Shown here piece after piece: positions 1 to 10,548 of a stretch of 64,000 nucleotides of DNA. Numbering within the stretch: the stretch's first letter is position 1; each line of letters starts with the position of its first letter. A model generated the notes under the pieces. That model was not told the DNA's origin and made no database searches. It saw only the letters and a program-made list of their open reading frames with translations. Source of the stretch: Gordonia crocea (GTDB lineage: Bacteria; Actinomycetota; Actinomycetes; Mycobacteriales; Mycobacteriaceae); contig NZ_BJOU01000002.1 of assembly GCF_009932435.1 (NCBI RefSeq), positions 1 through 64,000 on the forward strand, in the 5' to 3' direction. Made by a program: the position numbers and the translations under genes.

Positions 1-302
1 TGGCCGACGCCGCCGGGCGGGTCCCGGCGGGCTGGCGGATGCCCGAGCCCGGCGAGTTGCCGAGTTATCCCGATGCCGAGATCACCGCGCAGGTCGACGT
101 CGGTGCGGTGGTCGGCCGCAAGGTGGCCGCGCTGGCCGCCCACGCCACACAGGTGACGGTGGCGCCGTCGGGGACCGAGTACGCCCTGTCCAACACCATC
201 GTGCAGCCGGTCTTCGCCGTCGAGCACTTCCGGCGCGTCGACGACGCGGCACCACCGGCCGGGGCGCCGCGCGAAACCGATCTGTTCGAGGGGATCCGAT
301 GA
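1..302 (+). CDS. mshB: MshB deacetylase, C-terminal part (5' end outside window)
   Basis: The frame is open from the window edge and ends at TGA 300-302, giving about 99 C-terminal residues. The segment LPSYPDAEITAQVDV followed by KVAALAAHATQVTVA matches the C-terminal region of actinobacterial MshB, the zinc-dependent deacetylase of N-acetyl-glucosaminyl-inositol in mycothiol synthesis. The catalytic metal-binding N-terminal half lies upstream of the window and cannot be checked. The stop overlaps the next ATG as ATGA, so the following membrane-protein gene is probably translationally coupled, as for Rv1170-Rv1171 in M. tuberculosis. Confidence 0.85.
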   Translation, partial: ADAAGRVPAGWRMPEPGELPSYPDAEITAQVDVGAVVGRKVAALAAHATQVTVAPSGTEYALSNTIVQPVFAVEHFRRVDDAAPPAGAPRETDLFEGIR

Positions 303-703
303 AGCGCGGCGGCGATAGGGCAATGCTGGCATTGCTGTTCATCGACGGGCTGATCGTCGGGATCCTCTCGGTGGCCTTCCTCAACCTCTACCTCGGCACG
401 GTCGTCGCGCCGATCGGCATCCTCATCGCCGCGGTGGGCAATGCGCTGCTGCTCTGGCTCGCCTCGGCCCATGCCCGGGCGCCGCTCAGTTGGCTGCCGG
501 TGTTCGGCTGGGGGCTGGTACTGGTCATCGCCCTGGGCGGGGGGCCCGGCGGGGACGTGTTGTTCCTGTCCGACTGGCGGGTCGTGGCGCTGATCCTCGC
601 CGGGGTGGCCGTCCCGGCCGCACTGGCGTCGTTCCTGCAGACCCGTCGCCGGGTCGAGGAGGCGGCGCGCCGCGACATCGACCGGGCGGCCCGGGGGCGG
701 TAG
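299..703 (+). CDS. Small multi-pass membrane protein (Rv1171-like)
   Basis: 134 residues with about four hydrophobic helices (roughly residues 9-30, 35-55, 65-82 and 92-112) and a basic, arginine-rich cytoplasmic tail. No catalytic motif is visible. It begins inside the mshB stop codon (ATGA overlap) and precedes fbiC by 28 bp, the position of the M. tuberculosis gene Rv1171 between mshB and fbiC. Function is unknown; co-translation with mshB is the only contextual clue. Confidence 0.75.
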   Translation: MKRGGDRAMLALLFIDGLIVGILSVAFLNLYLGTVVAPIGILIAAVGNALLLWLASAHARAPLSWLPVFGWGLVLVIALGGGPGGDVLFLSDWRVVALILAGVAVPAALASFLQTRRRVEEAARRDIDRAARGR

Positions 704-731
704 CAGTTCGGAGAGTCGGTCTACTATCGGG

Positions 732-3323
732 ATGGTGACCGATGAACGCCCCTCCGCGGCGGCCATGCGACGTGCGCTCCGGCGCGCTCGTGACGGTGCG
801 ACACTCAACGTCGACGAAGCCGCAGTACTGCTGGCCGCCACCGGCGACGACCTCGCCGATCTCACCGCCTCCGCCGCGCGTGTCCGTGACGCCGGGTTGA
901 AAGCGGCCGGCCGCGACGGCCAGATCAGCTACTCGCGCAAGGTCTTCATCCCGCTGACGCACCTGTGTCGGGACCGGTGTCACTACTGCACGTTCGTCAC
1001 CGTGCCGGGCAAGCTGGCCGGCCAGGGCAAGGGCATGTTCCTCGAGATCGACGAAGTCCTCGAGATCGCCCGGGCCGGCGCCGCATTGGGATGCAAGGAA
1101 GCGCTGTTCACGCTCGGCGACCGTCCGGAGGACCGGTGGCCGCAGGCCGCCGAGTGGCTCGACGCCCGCGGTTACGACTCGACGCTGCAATACGTGCGCG
1201 CCGCGGCGATCCGGGTGCTGGAGGAGACCGGCCTGCTGCCGCACCTCAACCCCGGAGTCATGTCGTGGGAGGAGATCTCACGACTCAAGCCGGTCGCCCC
1301 GTCGATGGGGATGATGCTGGAGACCACGTCGCGGCGGCTGTTCGAGGAGAAGGGGCAGCCGCACTACGGCAGTCCGGACAAGGATCCGTCGGTGCGCCTG
1401 CAGGTGCTCACCGACGCGGGCCGGTTGTCGGTGCCGTTCACCACCGGGATCCTCGTCGGGATCGGCGAGAACCGGGTCGAGCGCGCCGAGTCGATCATGG
1501 CGATCCGCGCCAGTCACAAGGCCTACGGCCACATCCAAGAAGTCATCGTCCAGAACTTCCGGGCCAAGTCGGACACCGCCATGCGGTCGGTACCCGACGC
1601 GGATCTGGCCGAGTACCGGGCGGCGATCGCGGTGTCCCGACTGCTGCTCGGACCGGCGATGCGGATCCAGGCGCCGCCGAACCTCGTCGACGCGGGGGAG
1701 TGTGCGGACCTGATCGCCGCGGGTATCGACGACTGGGGCGGGGTGTCGCCGTTGACCCCCGACCACGTCAATCCGGAACGGCCGTGGCCGAACCTGGACA
1801 CCCTGGCCGACATCACCGCGGCCAGCGGGTTCACCTTGACCGAGCGCCTCACCGCGCAGCCGCCCTACATCCTCGCCGGGTCGCCGTGGATCGACCCGAG
1901 GGTCGCCGGGCACGTGCGCGCGCTGGCCGACCCGGATACCGGGCTGGCCGCCGACGGGGCGATGCCGGTCGGGCGGCCGTGGCAGGAGCCCGACGAGGAA
2001 TGGGAGTCGACCGGGCGGGTCGACCTCAACACCGAGATCGACGGCGAGGGCCGGCGCACCGAGACCCGCAGCGACCTGGGTTCGGCCTTCGGCGACTGGG
2101 AGACCGTCCGCAGCCAGGTGGCCGCGCTCGCCGACGCGGAGTCCGGCGCGCCGAGCCGGTTGTCGTCGGAGGTCGTCGCCGCGCTGCGCCGCGCCGAGGC
2201 CGACCCGGCCGGGTGCAGTGACGCGGACTATCTCGCGCTGGCCACCGCCGACGGCGATGACCTGGAAGCGGTTGTCGCGCTGGCGGATTCATTGCGCGCC
2301 GAGGTGGTCGGCCCCGACGTGACCTACGTCGTCAACCGGAACATCAACTTCACCAACATCTGCTACACCGGGTGCCGGTTCTGTGCCTTCGCCCAGCGCA
2401 AGGGCGACGCCGACGCCTTCACGCTGTCCGCCGACGAGGTGGCCGACCGGGCCTGGGAGGCCCATGTCGCCGGGGCCACCGAGGTCTGCATGCAGGGCGG
2501 CATCGACCCCGAACTGCCGGTCACCGGCTACGCCGACCTGGTGCGCGCGGTGAAGGCGCGCGTGCCGTCGATGCACGTCCACGCGTTCAGCCCGATGGAG
2601 ATCGTCAACGGTGCGTCCCGCGGCGGCCAGTCGGTCCGCGATTGGTTGGTCGCGCTGCGCGAGGCCGGGTTGGACACGATCCCCGGTACCGCCGCGGAGA
2701 TCCTCGACGACGAGGTCCGCTGGGTCCTCACCAAGGGCAAGCTGCCGACCGCGACGTGGATCGAGGTGATCTCCACCGCGCACAGCGTGGGCCTGCGCTC
2801 GAGTTCGACGATGATGTACGGCCACGTGGACGCGCCGAGGCACTGGGTGGGCCACCTCAACACGCTGCGGTCGATCCAGGACGAGACCGGCGGTTTCACC
2901 GAGTTCGTGCCGCTGCCGTTCGTCCACCAGAGTTCGCCGCTGTACCTGGCCGGGGCATCGCGGCCGGGGCCGACCCGCCGCGACAACCGGGCCGTCCACG
3001 CGCTGGCGCGGATCATGTTGCACGGACGCATCGACAACATCCAGACGAGCTGGGTCAAACTCGGCGTCGACGGTACCCGGGCGATGCTCAACGGCGGGGC
3101 CAACGACCTCGGCGGAACCCTGATGGAAGAGACCATCTCGCGCATGGCGGGGTCGATGCACGGGTCGGAGAAGACGGTTGCCGAGTTGCACGAGATTGCC
3201 GCGGGAATCGGTCGTCGGGCCCGGCAGCGGACCACCGAGTACGGGCGCGTTCAGGTCGATCGGGGTGACCTGCGCCATGCAGGTGGTGCCCCGATTTCGC
3301 TGGCCGTGGCCTATGACTTGTAA
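732..3323 (+). CDS. fbiC: FO synthase FbiC (fused CofG-CofH radical SAM enzyme)
   Basis: 863 residues, the usual length for the fused actinobacterial enzyme. It makes 7,8-didemethyl-8-hydroxy-5-deazariboflavin (FO), the chromophore of F420, from tyrosine and 5-amino-6-ribitylamino-uracil. Two radical SAM CX3CX2C motifs are intact: CRDRCHYC (Cys79, 83, 86) in the N-terminal CofG half and CYTGCRFC (Cys544, 548, 551) in the C-terminal CofH half. The start can be ATG 732 or GTG 735; ATG is used here. The downstream F420 genes fbiA and fbiB are in this window about 15 kb away on the opposite strand, so the full FO-to-F420 route is largely local. Confidence 0.97.
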   Translation: MVTDERPSAAAMRRALRRARDGATLNVDEAAVLLAATGDDLADLTASAARVRDAGLKAAGRDGQISYSRKVFIPLTHLCRDRCHYCTFVTVPGKLAGQGKGMFLEIDEVLEIARAGAALGCKEALFTLGDRPEDRWPQAAEWLDARGYDSTLQYVRAAAIRVLEETGLLPHLNPGVMSWEEISRLKPVAPSMGMMLETTSRRLFEEKGQPHYGSPDKDPSVRLQVLTDAGRLSVPFTTGILVGIGENRVERAESIMAIRASHKAYGHIQEVIVQNFRAKSDTAMRSVPDADLAEYRAAIAVSRLLLGPAMRIQAPPNLVDAGECADLIAAGIDDWGGVSPLTPDHVNPERPWPNLDTLADITAASGFTLTERLTAQPPYILAGSPWIDPRVAGHVRALADPDTGLAADGAMPVGRPWQEPDEEWESTGRVDLNTEIDGEGRRTETRSDLGSAFGDWETVRSQVAALADAESGAPSRLSSEVVAALRRAEADPAGCSDADYLALATADGDDLEAVVALADSLRAEVVGPDVTYVVNRNINFTNICYTGCRFCAFAQRKGDADAFTLSADEVADRAWEAHVAGATEVCMQGGIDPELPVTGYADLVRAVKARVPSMHVHAFSPMEIVNGASRGGQSVRDWLVALREAGLDTIPGTAAEILDDEVRWVLTKGKLPTATWIEVISTAHSVGLRSSSTMMYGHVDAPRHWVGHLNTLRSIQDETGGFTEFVPLPFVHQSSPLYLAGASRPGPTRRDNRAVHALARIMLHGRIDNIQTSWVKLGVDGTRAMLNGGANDLGGTLMEETISRMAGSMHGSEKTVAELHEIAAGIGRRARQRTTEYGRVQVDRGDLRHAGGAPISLAVAYDL

Positions 3324-3436
3324 CCTGGGACCGAAGACTTTTGTAACCCGGGGCGCCGCGGCCCAGCCCATAGCCGTGACGCCCGGCGCCGCCTTCGATG
3401 TCGGCGCCGTGAGCCCGCATCGTTAAGGAGACCGTG

Positions 3437-3763
3437 GTGACTTACATCATCGCCGAGCCCTGCGTCGACGTCATGGACAAGGCCTGCGTCGAAGAATGCC
3501 CGGTGGATTGCATCTACGAGGGTGGTCGCAGCCTCTACATCCAGCCCGACGAGTGCGTGGACTGCGGTGCCTGTGAGCCGGTCTGCCCGGTGGAGGCCAT
3601 CTTCTACGAGGACGACGTCCCCGACGAGTGGGAACCGTACGTGGCGGCCAATGTCGACTTCTTCGATGATCTGGGCTCCCCGGGCGGCGCGAGCAAGGTC
3701 GGCAAGACCGACTACGACCCGCCGTTCGTCAAGGAGCTGCCGCCGATGGGCGAGGAGGACTGA
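3437..3763 (+). CDS. fdxC: 7Fe ferredoxin FdxC
   Basis: 108 residues. Cys9, Cys17 and Cys50 fit the [3Fe-4S] cluster and Cys21, Cys40, Cys43 and Cys46 the [4Fe-4S] cluster of seven-iron bacterial ferredoxins; Cys25 is the usual extra cysteine. Tandem GTG codons at 3434 and 3437 are possible starts. The AAGGAG at 3425-3430 lies only 3 nt from the first but 6 nt from the second, so 3437 is chosen. It sits 5 bp before dapC, as Rv1177-Rv1178 do in M. tuberculosis. It is a soluble electron carrier; its partner is not identifiable here. Confidence 0.93.
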   Translation: MTYIIAEPCVDVMDKACVEECPVDCIYEGGRSLYIQPDECVDCGACEPVCPVEAIFYEDDVPDEWEPYVAANVDFFDDLGSPGGASKVGKTDYDPPFVKELPPMGEED

Positions 3764-3768
3764 CCCGG

Positions 3769-4878
3769 GTGGCGGCCAGTCGCATACCGGTCAGCGCCTC
3801 GCTGCCGGACTTCCCGTGGGACACCATCGCCGGTGCCCGAAGCACGGCCGCCGCGCATCCGGGCGGGATCGTCGACCTCTCCGTCGGCACCCCCGTCGAC
3901 CCGGTCGACCCGCTCATCCGCGAGGCGTTGGCCGCGGCCTCGGAGTTCCCCGGCTATCCGCTGACCGTCGGTACCGGCGAGTTGCGCGCCGCCGCCGCGG
4001 CGGCGCTTCACCGGCGCTACGACACCGTCGAATTGGCCGGTGAGCAGATCCTGCCGGTCATCGGGACCAAGGAGGCGATCGCCGGGGTCTGCTCGACCCT
4101 GGGGTTGCAGTCCGGTTCGACGGTCGTGCTGCCGAAGATCGCCTACCCGACCTATGAGGTGGGCGCGCTGCTCGCGGGTGCGACTCCGGTTCGTGCCGAC
4201 GATTCGGGTACCGCCGACCTGGCCGAGGCCGCCCTCGTCTTCCTGAACTCCCCGTCGAACCCCACCGGCGCGGTGCTGGGCGTCGACGAGTTGCGCGCCG
4301 CCGTTGCGTGGGCCCGCGAGCGCGGCGCGATCGTCGTGTCCGACGAGTGCTACCTGGGCCTGGCCTGGGAGGCCGAGGCGGTGTCGGTGCTCGACCCGCG
4401 CGTCTGCGACGGTGACACCACCGGACTGCTGGCCGTGCACTCGCTGTCCAAAATCTCCAACCTCGCGTCGTACCGCGCGGGCTTCTTCGCCGGCGATCGC
4501 GGGTTGATCGCCGAACTGCTGGCGGTGCGCAAGCACTCCGGACTCATCGTGCCCTTCCCGATCCAGGCGGCGATGACCGCGGCACTCGCCGACGACCGGC
4601 ACGTCGAGGAGCAGGCCCAGCGCTATCGGGCGCGCCGAGAGGTCCTCAAGCCGGCGGTGATCGAGGCGGGGATGCGCGTCGACGACTCGGAGGCGGGGCT
4701 GTACCTGTGGGCGACCCGCGACGAGGATGCGCGCGTCACGCACCACTGGTTGGCGCAGCGCGGAATCCTCGCCGCCCCCGGCGACTTCTACGGCCCGGCC
4801 GGTGCGACGCACGTGCGCATCGCACTCACCGCCTCCGACGAGCAGATCGCCGAAGCGGCCCGACGCCTGCGCGGATAA
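3769..4878 (+). CDS. dapC: N-succinyldiaminopimelate aminotransferase DapC
   Basis: 369-residue fold-type I PLP aminotransferase that makes N-succinyl-LL-diaminopimelate in the succinylase branch of lysine/DAP synthesis. Visible landmarks are the substrate loop NSPSNPTGAVLG, the SDECYLGLAW segment and the PLP lysine in HSLSKISNLASYR (Lys228). The GTG start lies 5 bp after the fdxC stop, indicating co-transcription. The pathway partners dapD (convergent, 150 bp away) and dapE (3.2 kb downstream) are close by. Confidence 0.93.
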   Translation: MAASRIPVSASLPDFPWDTIAGARSTAAAHPGGIVDLSVGTPVDPVDPLIREALAAASEFPGYPLTVGTGELRAAAAAALHRRYDTVELAGEQILPVIGTKEAIAGVCSTLGLQSGSTVVLPKIAYPTYEVGALLAGATPVRADDSGTADLAEAALVFLNSPSNPTGAVLGVDELRAAVAWARERGAIVVSDECYLGLAWEAEAVSVLDPRVCDGDTTGLLAVHSLSKISNLASYRAGFFAGDRGLIAELLAVRKHSGLIVPFPIQAAMTAALADDRHVEEQAQRYRARREVLKPAVIEAGMRVDDSEAGLYLWATRDEDARVTHHWLAQRGILAAPGDFYGPAGATHVRIALTASDEQIAEAARRLRG

Positions 4879-4885
4879 CCCAGGC

Positions 4886-4951
4886 TCAGCGCACGAGGGC
4901 GATGGCGAAGCCGTCCCAGCCCTTGACGCCGACCGTTTGCAGGGCGGGGCC
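4886..4951 (-). pseudogene. Possible C-terminal remnant of an unidentified gene
   Basis: On the minus strand the dapC-dapD gap contains a short frame ending in GVKGWDGFAIALVR and a stop. The composition looks like the conserved tail of a soluble enzyme, perhaps an S-adenosylmethionine-dependent methyltransferase, rather than random sequence. Upstream it runs straight into the palindromic element at 4961-5018 with no usable start and no recognisable domain. It could be debris from a deleted gene or a chance frame. Confidence 0.2.
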
Positions 4952-4960
4952 GGTGCTTAT

Positions 4961-5018
4961 CCCGCACCGATCCACACTTCCCGCGGTTATTCCGTCGGGA
5001 AATGCGAATCGGTGCGGG
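4961..5018. terminator. Nested palindrome between convergent dapC and dapD
   Basis: Outer arms CCCGCACCGAT (4961-4971) and ATCGGTGCGGG (5008-5018) are perfect 11-bp complements. Inside them TTCCCG (4978-4983) pairs with CGGGAA (4996-5001). The element lies between convergent genes, as expected for a bidirectional transcription terminator, although neither side has a long T tract. Confidence 0.55.
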
Positions 5019-5027
5019 AGGAAGACC

Positions 5028-5996
5028 TCAGTCGTTCTTGTGCAGGGCCGTGTTGAGGGCGATGCCGTCACCCTTCCACGGCACGACCTCGACTGCGCCG
5101 GTGGTGCTGTTGCGGCGGAACAGGATGTTGGACTGGCCGGCCAGGTCGCGGGCCTTCACCTCGGTGCCGTCGGGGCCGACGACCTTCGTGCCGGCGGTCA
5201 CGTAGAGGCCCGCCTCGATGACGCAGTCGTCGCCCAGGGGGATGCCGCAGCCGGAGTTCGCACCCAGCAGGCAGCGCCTGCCCAGGGTGATGATCTCCTT
5301 GCCGCCGCCGGACAGGGTGCCCATCGTCGACGCACCGCCGCCGATGTCGGAACCCTCGCCGACGACGACGCCGGCCGAGATGCGGCCCTCGACCATCGAG
5401 TCGCCCAGGGTGCCGGCGTTGAAGTTGACGAAGCCCTCGTGCATGACGGTGGTGCCCTCGGCCAGGTGGGCGCCCAGGCGGACCCGGCTGGCGTCGCCGA
5501 TGCGGACGCCGGCGGGGATCACGTAGTCCACCATGCGGGGGAACTTGTCGATCGAGTTGACGGTCACGTTGCCGCGGGCGCGCAGCTTCACGCGGACCTG
5601 CTCGAAGCCGTCGACCGCGCACGGGCCGAAGTTGGTCCACACGACGTTGCTCAACAGGCCGAACTGGCCGTCCAGGTTGACCCCGTGCGGCGCGACCAGC
5701 CGATGGCTCAGCAGATGCAGGCGCAGGTAGACGTCGTGGGCGTCGAGGGGCGCGGCGGTCAGGTCGACGATGCTGGTGCGCACGGCGACGGTGCGGACCC
5801 CGCGGTCGGCGTCGGTGCCCACCAGCGGCGCCAGTTCCGGCGGAACGTCGGCATCGGCGAGGATCTTGGTGCCCGACGACGAGACGACACCCAACTGCGG
5901 CTCGGGGAACCACGTGTCCAGGACGCTTTCGGCGCCCCCGGCGTCGGGGATGGTGATGGTCGCGATGCCTACGGCGAAGGCTCCTTGGTTGCTCAC
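5028..5996 (-). CDS. dapD: Tetrahydrodipicolinate N-succinyltransferase DapD
   Basis: 322 residues, the actinobacterial-type DapD that transfers succinate from succinyl-CoA to tetrahydrodipicolinate. The N-terminal third is the extended actinobacterial domain; from about residue 150 the left-handed beta-helix hexapeptide pattern is clear ([20 protein letters not shown], then [20 protein letters not shown]). The GTG start at 5994-5996 gives the N terminus [14 protein letters not shown]. It is convergent with dapC and divergent from the DUF485/symporter operon. Confidence 0.94.
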   Translation of the reverse strand: MSNQGAFAVGIATITIPDAGGAESVLDTWFPEPQLGVVSSSGTKILADADVPPELAPLVGTDADRGVRTVAVRTSIVDLTAAPLDAHDVYLRLHLLSHRLVAPHGVNLDGQFGLLSNVVWTNFGPCAVDGFEQVRVKLRARGNVTVNSIDKFPRMVDYVIPAGVRIGDASRVRLGAHLAEGTTVMHEGFVNFNAGTLGDSMVEGRISAGVVVGEGSDIGGGASTMGTLSGGGKEIITLGRRCLLGANSGCGIPLGDDCVIEAGLYVTAGTKVVGPDGTEVKARDLAGQSNILFRRNSTTGAVEVVPWKGDGIALNTALHKND

Positions 5997-6089
5997 GGCC
6001 GAAATCCTACCGTTGCGTCCGAATCGGACGGGAGGGCTGCTACTTTCGCAGCACACCACGTGACCGGTGCCACACCGCAGGAGGACCCC

Positions 6090-6455
6090 GTGCCCGAATC
6101 CGACGACCCCCAGCGGTCGGTTCCCACCGGCGAGGAGTTCCTCACCGCCGCCGCGAGCCCCGAGTTCGAGCACTTGCGCCGCATCCTTCTCCGATTCGTC
6201 TTCCCGATGACCGCCTTCTTCCTCGTCTGGTACGCGACTTACGCCCTGCTCGGCGCTTTCGCCCACGAATTCATGGCGACGCAGGTGTGGGGTCGGATCA
6301 ACATGGGCATCGTGTTGGGGCTGCTGCAGTTCGTGACCACCTTCGCCATCACCTTCGCCTACATCCGGTTCGCCGACCGCAAGCTCGACCCCGCGGCCGA
6401 AGTGGTGCGCCAGGGCTTCGCCGACGGCCGCTACGCTGCCGAGGCCGGCCGATGA
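6090..6455 (+). CDS. DUF485 membrane protein, symporter partner
   Basis: 121 residues with two transmembrane helices (about 32-54 and 65-90), typical of the DUF485 family commonly encoded before acetate/monocarboxylate sodium symporters. The GTG start at 6090 follows AGGAGG (6079-6084) at 5-nt spacing. The stop overlaps the symporter ATG (ATGA at 6452-6455), so the two proteins are translationally coupled and probably act together. Its biochemical role is not established. Confidence 0.87.
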   Translation: MPESDDPQRSVPTGEEFLTAAASPEFEHLRRILLRFVFPMTAFFLVWYATYALLGAFAHEFMATQVWGRINMGIVLGLLQFVTTFAITFAYIRFADRKLDPAAEVVRQGFADGRYAAEAGR

Positions 6456-8080
6456 ACGCCGCGGCGGCCGCGTCGGGAGTGGGCAATCCCGCCGTCAACA
6501 TCGCCATCTTCGTCGCCTTTGTGGCCGTGACGCTCACCGTGGTGATCAAGGTCAGCAGCAACAACAAGACGGCGTCGCAGTTCTTCACCGGCGGCAGTTC
6601 GTTCTCCGGACCGCAGAACGGCATCGCCATCGCCGGCGATTACCTGTCGGCGGCCAGCTTCCTCGGCATCGCCGGCGCCATCGCGGTGTACGGCTACGAC
6701 GGTTTTCTCTACTCGATCGGCTTCCTGGTCGCCTGGCTCGTCGCGCTGCTGCTGGTGGCCGAGCTGTTGCGCAACACCGGCCGGTTCACCATGGCCGATG
6801 TCCTCAGCTTCCGGCTGCGCGAGCGCCCGGTCCGTACCGCGGCCGCCATCTCGACGCTGACGGTGTCGCTGTTCTACCTGCTGGCCCAGATGGCCGGTGC
6901 CGGCGGCCTGGTGGCGCTGCTGCTGGACGTGTCTTCGCGCACCGGGCAGTCGATCGTCATCGCGGTCGTGGGCGTGCTGATGATCGCCTACGTGCTCATC
7001 GGCGGCATGAAGGGCACCACCTGGGTGCAGATCATCAAGGCCGTCCTACTCATCGCCGGGGCCGCGGTCATGACCGCCATCGTGCTGGTCAAAGTCGGGC
7101 TCAACGTCTCCGACCTGTTCGGCCAGGCGCAGACCGCGATCGGGAACTCCTCGGACAAGGCGGTCGCCGCCCGCGACGTCCTCGCGCCCGGCGCGAAATA
7201 CGGCGCGACGATGACGACGAAGATCGACTTCCTCTCCCTGGCCATTGCGCTGGTCCTGGGCACGGCCGGTCTGCCGCACGTCCTGATGCGCTTCTACACC
7301 GTGCCGACGGCCACGGAGGCGCGCCGCTCGGTGGTCTGGGCGATCAGCCTGATCGGCGCCTTCTACCTGTTCACGCTGATCCTCGGATACGGTGCCGCGG
7401 CGATCGTCGGTCCCGACAAGATCTTGGCCGCGGCGGGCAAGGAGAACGCGGCGGCCCCGCTGCTGGCGCTCGAACTGGGCGGCACGGTCTTGCTCGGGGT
7501 CATCTCGGCCGTCGCGTTCGCCACCATCCTCGCGGTGGTGGCCGGCCTGGCGATCACGGCGTCGGCCTCGTTCGCGCACGACATCTACGCCAGCGTGATC
7601 AAGCGCGGCAACTGCAGCGGCGAGGAACAGGTGCGCGTCTCGCGCATCACCGTCGTGGTCCTGGGCGTCCTCGGCATCGTGCTGGGCATCCTGGCCAACG
7701 GGCAGAACATCGCCTTCCTGGTCGCGCTGGCCTTCGCCGTCGCCGCGTCGGCGAATCTGCCCACGATCCTGTACTCGCTGTATTGGCGCCGGTTCAACAC
7801 CCGGGGCGCGCTGTGGAGCATGTACGGCGGTCTCGCGTCGGCGATCATCCTGATCGTGTTCTCCCCGGCGGTGTCGGGCGGCAAGTCGTCGATGCTGCCC
7901 AACGCCGACTTCGCCTGGTTCCCGCTGCAGAACCCGGGGCTGGTCTCGATCCCGCTGGCCTTCGTCCTGGGCATCGTCGGGACGCTGACCTCGGCCGAGC
8001 GCGGTGATCCGAAGCGCAACGCGGAGATGGAGGTCCGGTCGTTGACCGGGGTCGGCGCTGCGGGCGCCATCGATCACTAG
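6452..8080 (+). CDS. Cation/acetate symporter (SSS family, ActP/MctC-like)
   Basis: 542-residue integral membrane protein with about 13 helices and the sodium:solute symporter signature region ([20 protein letters not shown], then [20 protein letters not shown]). The family imports acetate, propionate or pyruvate with a cation. The upstream DUF485 partner and ATGA overlap support the acetate/monocarboxylate branch rather than proline or sugar carriers. Exact substrate is inferred from family and context only. Confidence 0.88.
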   Translation: MNAAAAASGVGNPAVNIAIFVAFVAVTLTVVIKVSSNNKTASQFFTGGSSFSGPQNGIAIAGDYLSAASFLGIAGAIAVYGYDGFLYSIGFLVAWLVALLLVAELLRNTGRFTMADVLSFRLRERPVRTAAAISTLTVSLFYLLAQMAGAGGLVALLLDVSSRTGQSIVIAVVGVLMIAYVLIGGMKGTTWVQIIKAVLLIAGAAVMTAIVLVKVGLNVSDLFGQAQTAIGNSSDKAVAARDVLAPGAKYGATMTTKIDFLSLAIALVLGTAGLPHVLMRFYTVPTATEARRSVVWAISLIGAFYLFTLILGYGAAAIVGPDKILAAAGKENAAAPLLALELGGTVLLGVISAVAFATILAVVAGLAITASASFAHDIYASVIKRGNCSGEEQVRVSRITVVVLGVLGIVLGILANGQNIAFLVALAFAVAASANLPTILYSLYWRRFNTRGALWSMYGGLASAIILIVFSPAVSGGKSSMLPNADFAWFPLQNPGLVSIPLAFVLGIVGTLTSAERGDPKRNAEMEVRSLTGVGAAGAIDH

Positions 8081-8107
8081 GGCCGCGGGCCCCGGTACGG
8101 TGAGGGC

Positions 8108-9208
8108 ATGGCTCTGGACTTGCGCGCCGATCCGGCGGAGTTGACCGCTGCGCTCATCGACATCCCCAGCGAGTCGCGCGACGAGACGACGATCGCCGAC
8201 GCGGTCGAGGCGGCCCTGCGCGAGCAGACGACCGGCTTCGAGGTGTTGCGCCACGGCAACCGCGTGCTCGCCCGCACCCGGCTGGGGCGAGAACGGCGGG
8301 TCATGCTCGCCGGGCACCTGGACACGGTTCCGATCGCCGACAACGTCCCGCACCGGTGGGAGGACGGCGCCGACGGCGCGGTGATCCACGGCTGCGGCAG
8401 CGTGGACATGAAGTCGGGCGACGCGGTGTTCCTGCACCTGGCCGCGACGCTGCGCGAACCGCGCCACGACCTGACGCTGGTGTTCTACGACTGCGAGGAG
8501 ATCGCCGCCGAGTTCAACGGGCTCGGTGCGATCGAGGCGGAGTTGCCGGAGTGGCTCGACGCCGACGTGGCGATCCTGGGCGAACCGACGGGCGGGCTCA
8601 TCGAAGCCGGGTGTCAGGGAACGCTGCGGGTACGGGTCACCGCGCACGGCACCCGGGCGCACACCGCCCGGGCGTGGATGGGGGACAACGCGATTCACCG
8701 GTTGGGCGGGCTATTGCAGGTGCTGGGGGCCTATCAGCCCCGGCGCGTGGACATCGACGGCTGCGAGTACCGGGAGGGCCTGCAGGCCGTCGCGGTCAGC
8801 GGCGGCGTGGCGGGCAACGTGGTCCCCGACGAGGCCGCTGTCGACATCAACTTCCGGTTCGCGCCCGACCGCAGCTCCGAGCAGGCGCTCGCGCATGTCC
8901 GCGAGGTGATCGCCGGCGCCCCCGGTGGCGCCGACCTGGGCGTCGAGGTCACCGATCTGGCGCCGGGCGCACTGCCCGGCTTGGCCAACCCCGCCGCGGC
9001 GGAACTGGTGGCCGCCGCCGACCACCGATTCCGCGCCAAGTACGGGTGGACCGACGTGGCGCGGTTCGCCGCGCGCGGCATCCCGGCGGTCAATTTCGGC
9101 CCCGGCGACCCGAGCATTGCGCACATGCGCGACGAGCACGTCCCGGTGGGCCAGATCCACCAGGTCCACCGCGTGTTGCGCGACTACCTGGGCGGGGGTG
9201 CGCGGTGA
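8108..9208 (+). CDS. dapE: Succinyl-diaminopimelate desuccinylase DapE
   Basis: 366-residue M20 metallopeptidase-fold enzyme that removes succinate from N-succinyl-LL-DAP, completing the succinylase branch begun by DapD and DapC nearby. Dinuclear metal-site motifs are intact: AGHLDTVP (His70, Asp72), [12 protein letters not shown] (Asp100) and [14 protein letters not shown] (Glu130/131). ATG 8108 lies 27 bp after the symporter. The stop overlaps the next GTG (GTGA at 9205-9208), so the LOG-family gene behind it is coupled. Confidence 0.94.
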   Translation: MALDLRADPAELTAALIDIPSESRDETTIADAVEAALREQTTGFEVLRHGNRVLARTRLGRERRVMLAGHLDTVPIADNVPHRWEDGADGAVIHGCGSVDMKSGDAVFLHLAATLREPRHDLTLVFYDCEEIAAEFNGLGAIEAELPEWLDADVAILGEPTGGLIEAGCQGTLRVRVTAHGTRAHTARAWMGDNAIHRLGGLLQVLGAYQPRRVDIDGCEYREGLQAVAVSGGVAGNVVPDEAAVDINFRFAPDRSSEQALAHVREVIAGAPGGADLGVEVTDLAPGALPGLANPAAAELVAAADHRFRAKYGWTDVARFAARGIPAVNFGPGDPSIAHMRDEHVPVGQIHQVHRVLRDYLGGGAR

Positions 9209-9972
9209 CCGAACCCGACCGCGGGCGCTACTCGGGCCCGACGTGGACCAGCGGGGATGCCACCGACCTGTCGGTGACGTCGGACCGCCGGCTGCTGAAC
9301 CGCCGTCCGCCGCGCTGTCAAGCCGACGTCAACCAGATCAAGATCGACGACTCCTGGCGGGTGCTGCGCATCCAGGCGGAGTTCGTCGACGGTTTCGACG
9401 CGCTGCTGCACGTCGAAGACGCCGTCACCGTCTTCGGTTCGGCGCGCACGCGGTTGGGCACCCCCGAATACGAGTTGGGCGTGGACCTCGGCCGCGCGAT
9501 CGGGGAGGCCGGATATGCGGTCATCACCGGCGGCGGGCCGGGCAGCATGGAATCGGTGAACCGCGGCGCACGGCAGGCCGGCGCGCGCTCCATCGGATTG
9601 GGCATCGAGCTGCCGTTCGAACAGGGCCTCAACCCGTTCATCGACACCGGGATGAACTTCCGCTACTTCTTCGCCCGCAAGACGATGTTCGTGAAGTACG
9701 CGCAGGCCTTCGTCTGCCTGCCGGGGGGCTTCGGCACGCTCGACGAGCTCTTCGAGGCGCTGACCCTGGTGCAGACCCACAAGGTCACCCAGTTCCCGAT
9801 CATCCTGGTCGGCCGCGCGTTCTGGGGCGGGTTGGTCGACTGGCTGCGGTCCACGCTGGTCGACGAGGGGATGATCGACCCGGCGGACCCGGATCTGCTG
9901 AGCGTCGTGGAAACGCCGGCCGAGGTGGTGGCCGTCCTCGACGCGTCCCGGGCGGCGCGGGAGGAGGCGTAG
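9205..9972 (+). CDS. LOG-family (TIGR00730) protein, long form
   Basis: 255 residues with an N-terminal extension of about 70 residues before the Rossmann-like core. Core motifs are [21 protein letters not shown], and [14 protein letters not shown] (PGGxGT at 173-178). LOG proteins hydrolyse cytokinin riboside monophosphates or other nucleotide monophosphates to base and ribose phosphate. Translation is coupled to dapE upstream (GTGA), and GTG of the second, shorter LOG gene starts within this gene's stop codon. The cellular substrate here is unknown. Confidence 0.85.
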   Translation: MTEPDRGRYSGPTWTSGDATDLSVTSDRRLLNRRPPRCQADVNQIKIDDSWRVLRIQAEFVDGFDALLHVEDAVTVFGSARTRLGTPEYELGVDLGRAIGEAGYAVITGGGPGSMESVNRGARQAGARSIGLGIELPFEQGLNPFIDTGMNFRYFFARKTMFVKYAQAFVCLPGGFGTLDELFEALTLVQTHKVTQFPIILVGRAFWGGLVDWLRSTLVDEGMIDPADPDLLSVVETPAEVVAVLDASRAAREEA

Positions 9973-10508
9973 TGGCGTCGGTCTGCGTGTATTGCGCGTC
10001 CGGACCGGTGCCGCAGCACTACCTGGAGTTGGCGGCCGAGTTGGGGACCGCGCTCGGCGCGGCCGGCCACACGCTGGTCAGCGGCGGCGGAAACGTCTCG
10101 ATGATGGGTGCGGTGGGCGCGGCGGTGCGGGCGGCCGGCGGGCGGACCGTCGGGATCATTCCGGGCCACCTCGTCGACCGCGAGGCCGCCGACACCGACA
10201 GCGACGAACTGGTCGTCACCGAGACTATGCGGGAGCGCAAGCGCCTGATGGAGGCCCGTGCCGATGCGTTCATCACGTTGCCCGGGGGGATCGGGACCCT
10301 CGAGGAACTGTTCGAGACGTGGACCGGGGGATTCCTCGGCGAGCACGACAAGCCGGTGGTGCTGCTCGACGCCGACGGCTTCTACCAGCCGATGCTGCGA
10401 TGGCTGCGCGACCTGCGCGCCGACGGATTCGTTTCCGACGAGGCGCTCGACCGCCTCCTCGTCGTCGGATCCGTGGGTGCTGCTGTGAGCTTGGTTACCC
10501 AACAGTAA
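9972..10508 (+). CDS. LOG-family phosphoribohydrolase, short form (Rv1205-like)
   Basis: 178 residues with a complete core: VCVYCAS, LVSGGGNVSMMG, the ERKRLM arginine/lysine pair and LPGGIGTLEELFETWT. It corresponds in length and neighbourhood (dapE upstream, fadD6 downstream) to M. tuberculosis Rv1205, reported as a cytokinin-releasing phosphoribohydrolase. The GTG start shares one base with the preceding TAG. Two LOG genes back to back imply duplication with divergence. Confidence 0.87.
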   Translation: MASVCVYCASGPVPQHYLELAAELGTALGAAGHTLVSGGGNVSMMGAVGAAVRAAGGRTVGIIPGHLVDREAADTDSDELVVTETMRERKRLMEARADAFITLPGGIGTLEELFETWTGGFLGEHDKPVVLLDADGFYQPMLRWLRDLRADGFVSDEALDRLLVVGSVGAAVSLVTQQ

Positions 10509-10548
10509 GCTGTGGGCAACACCCCCGGCAGCGAGGAGATTGAGGCCC

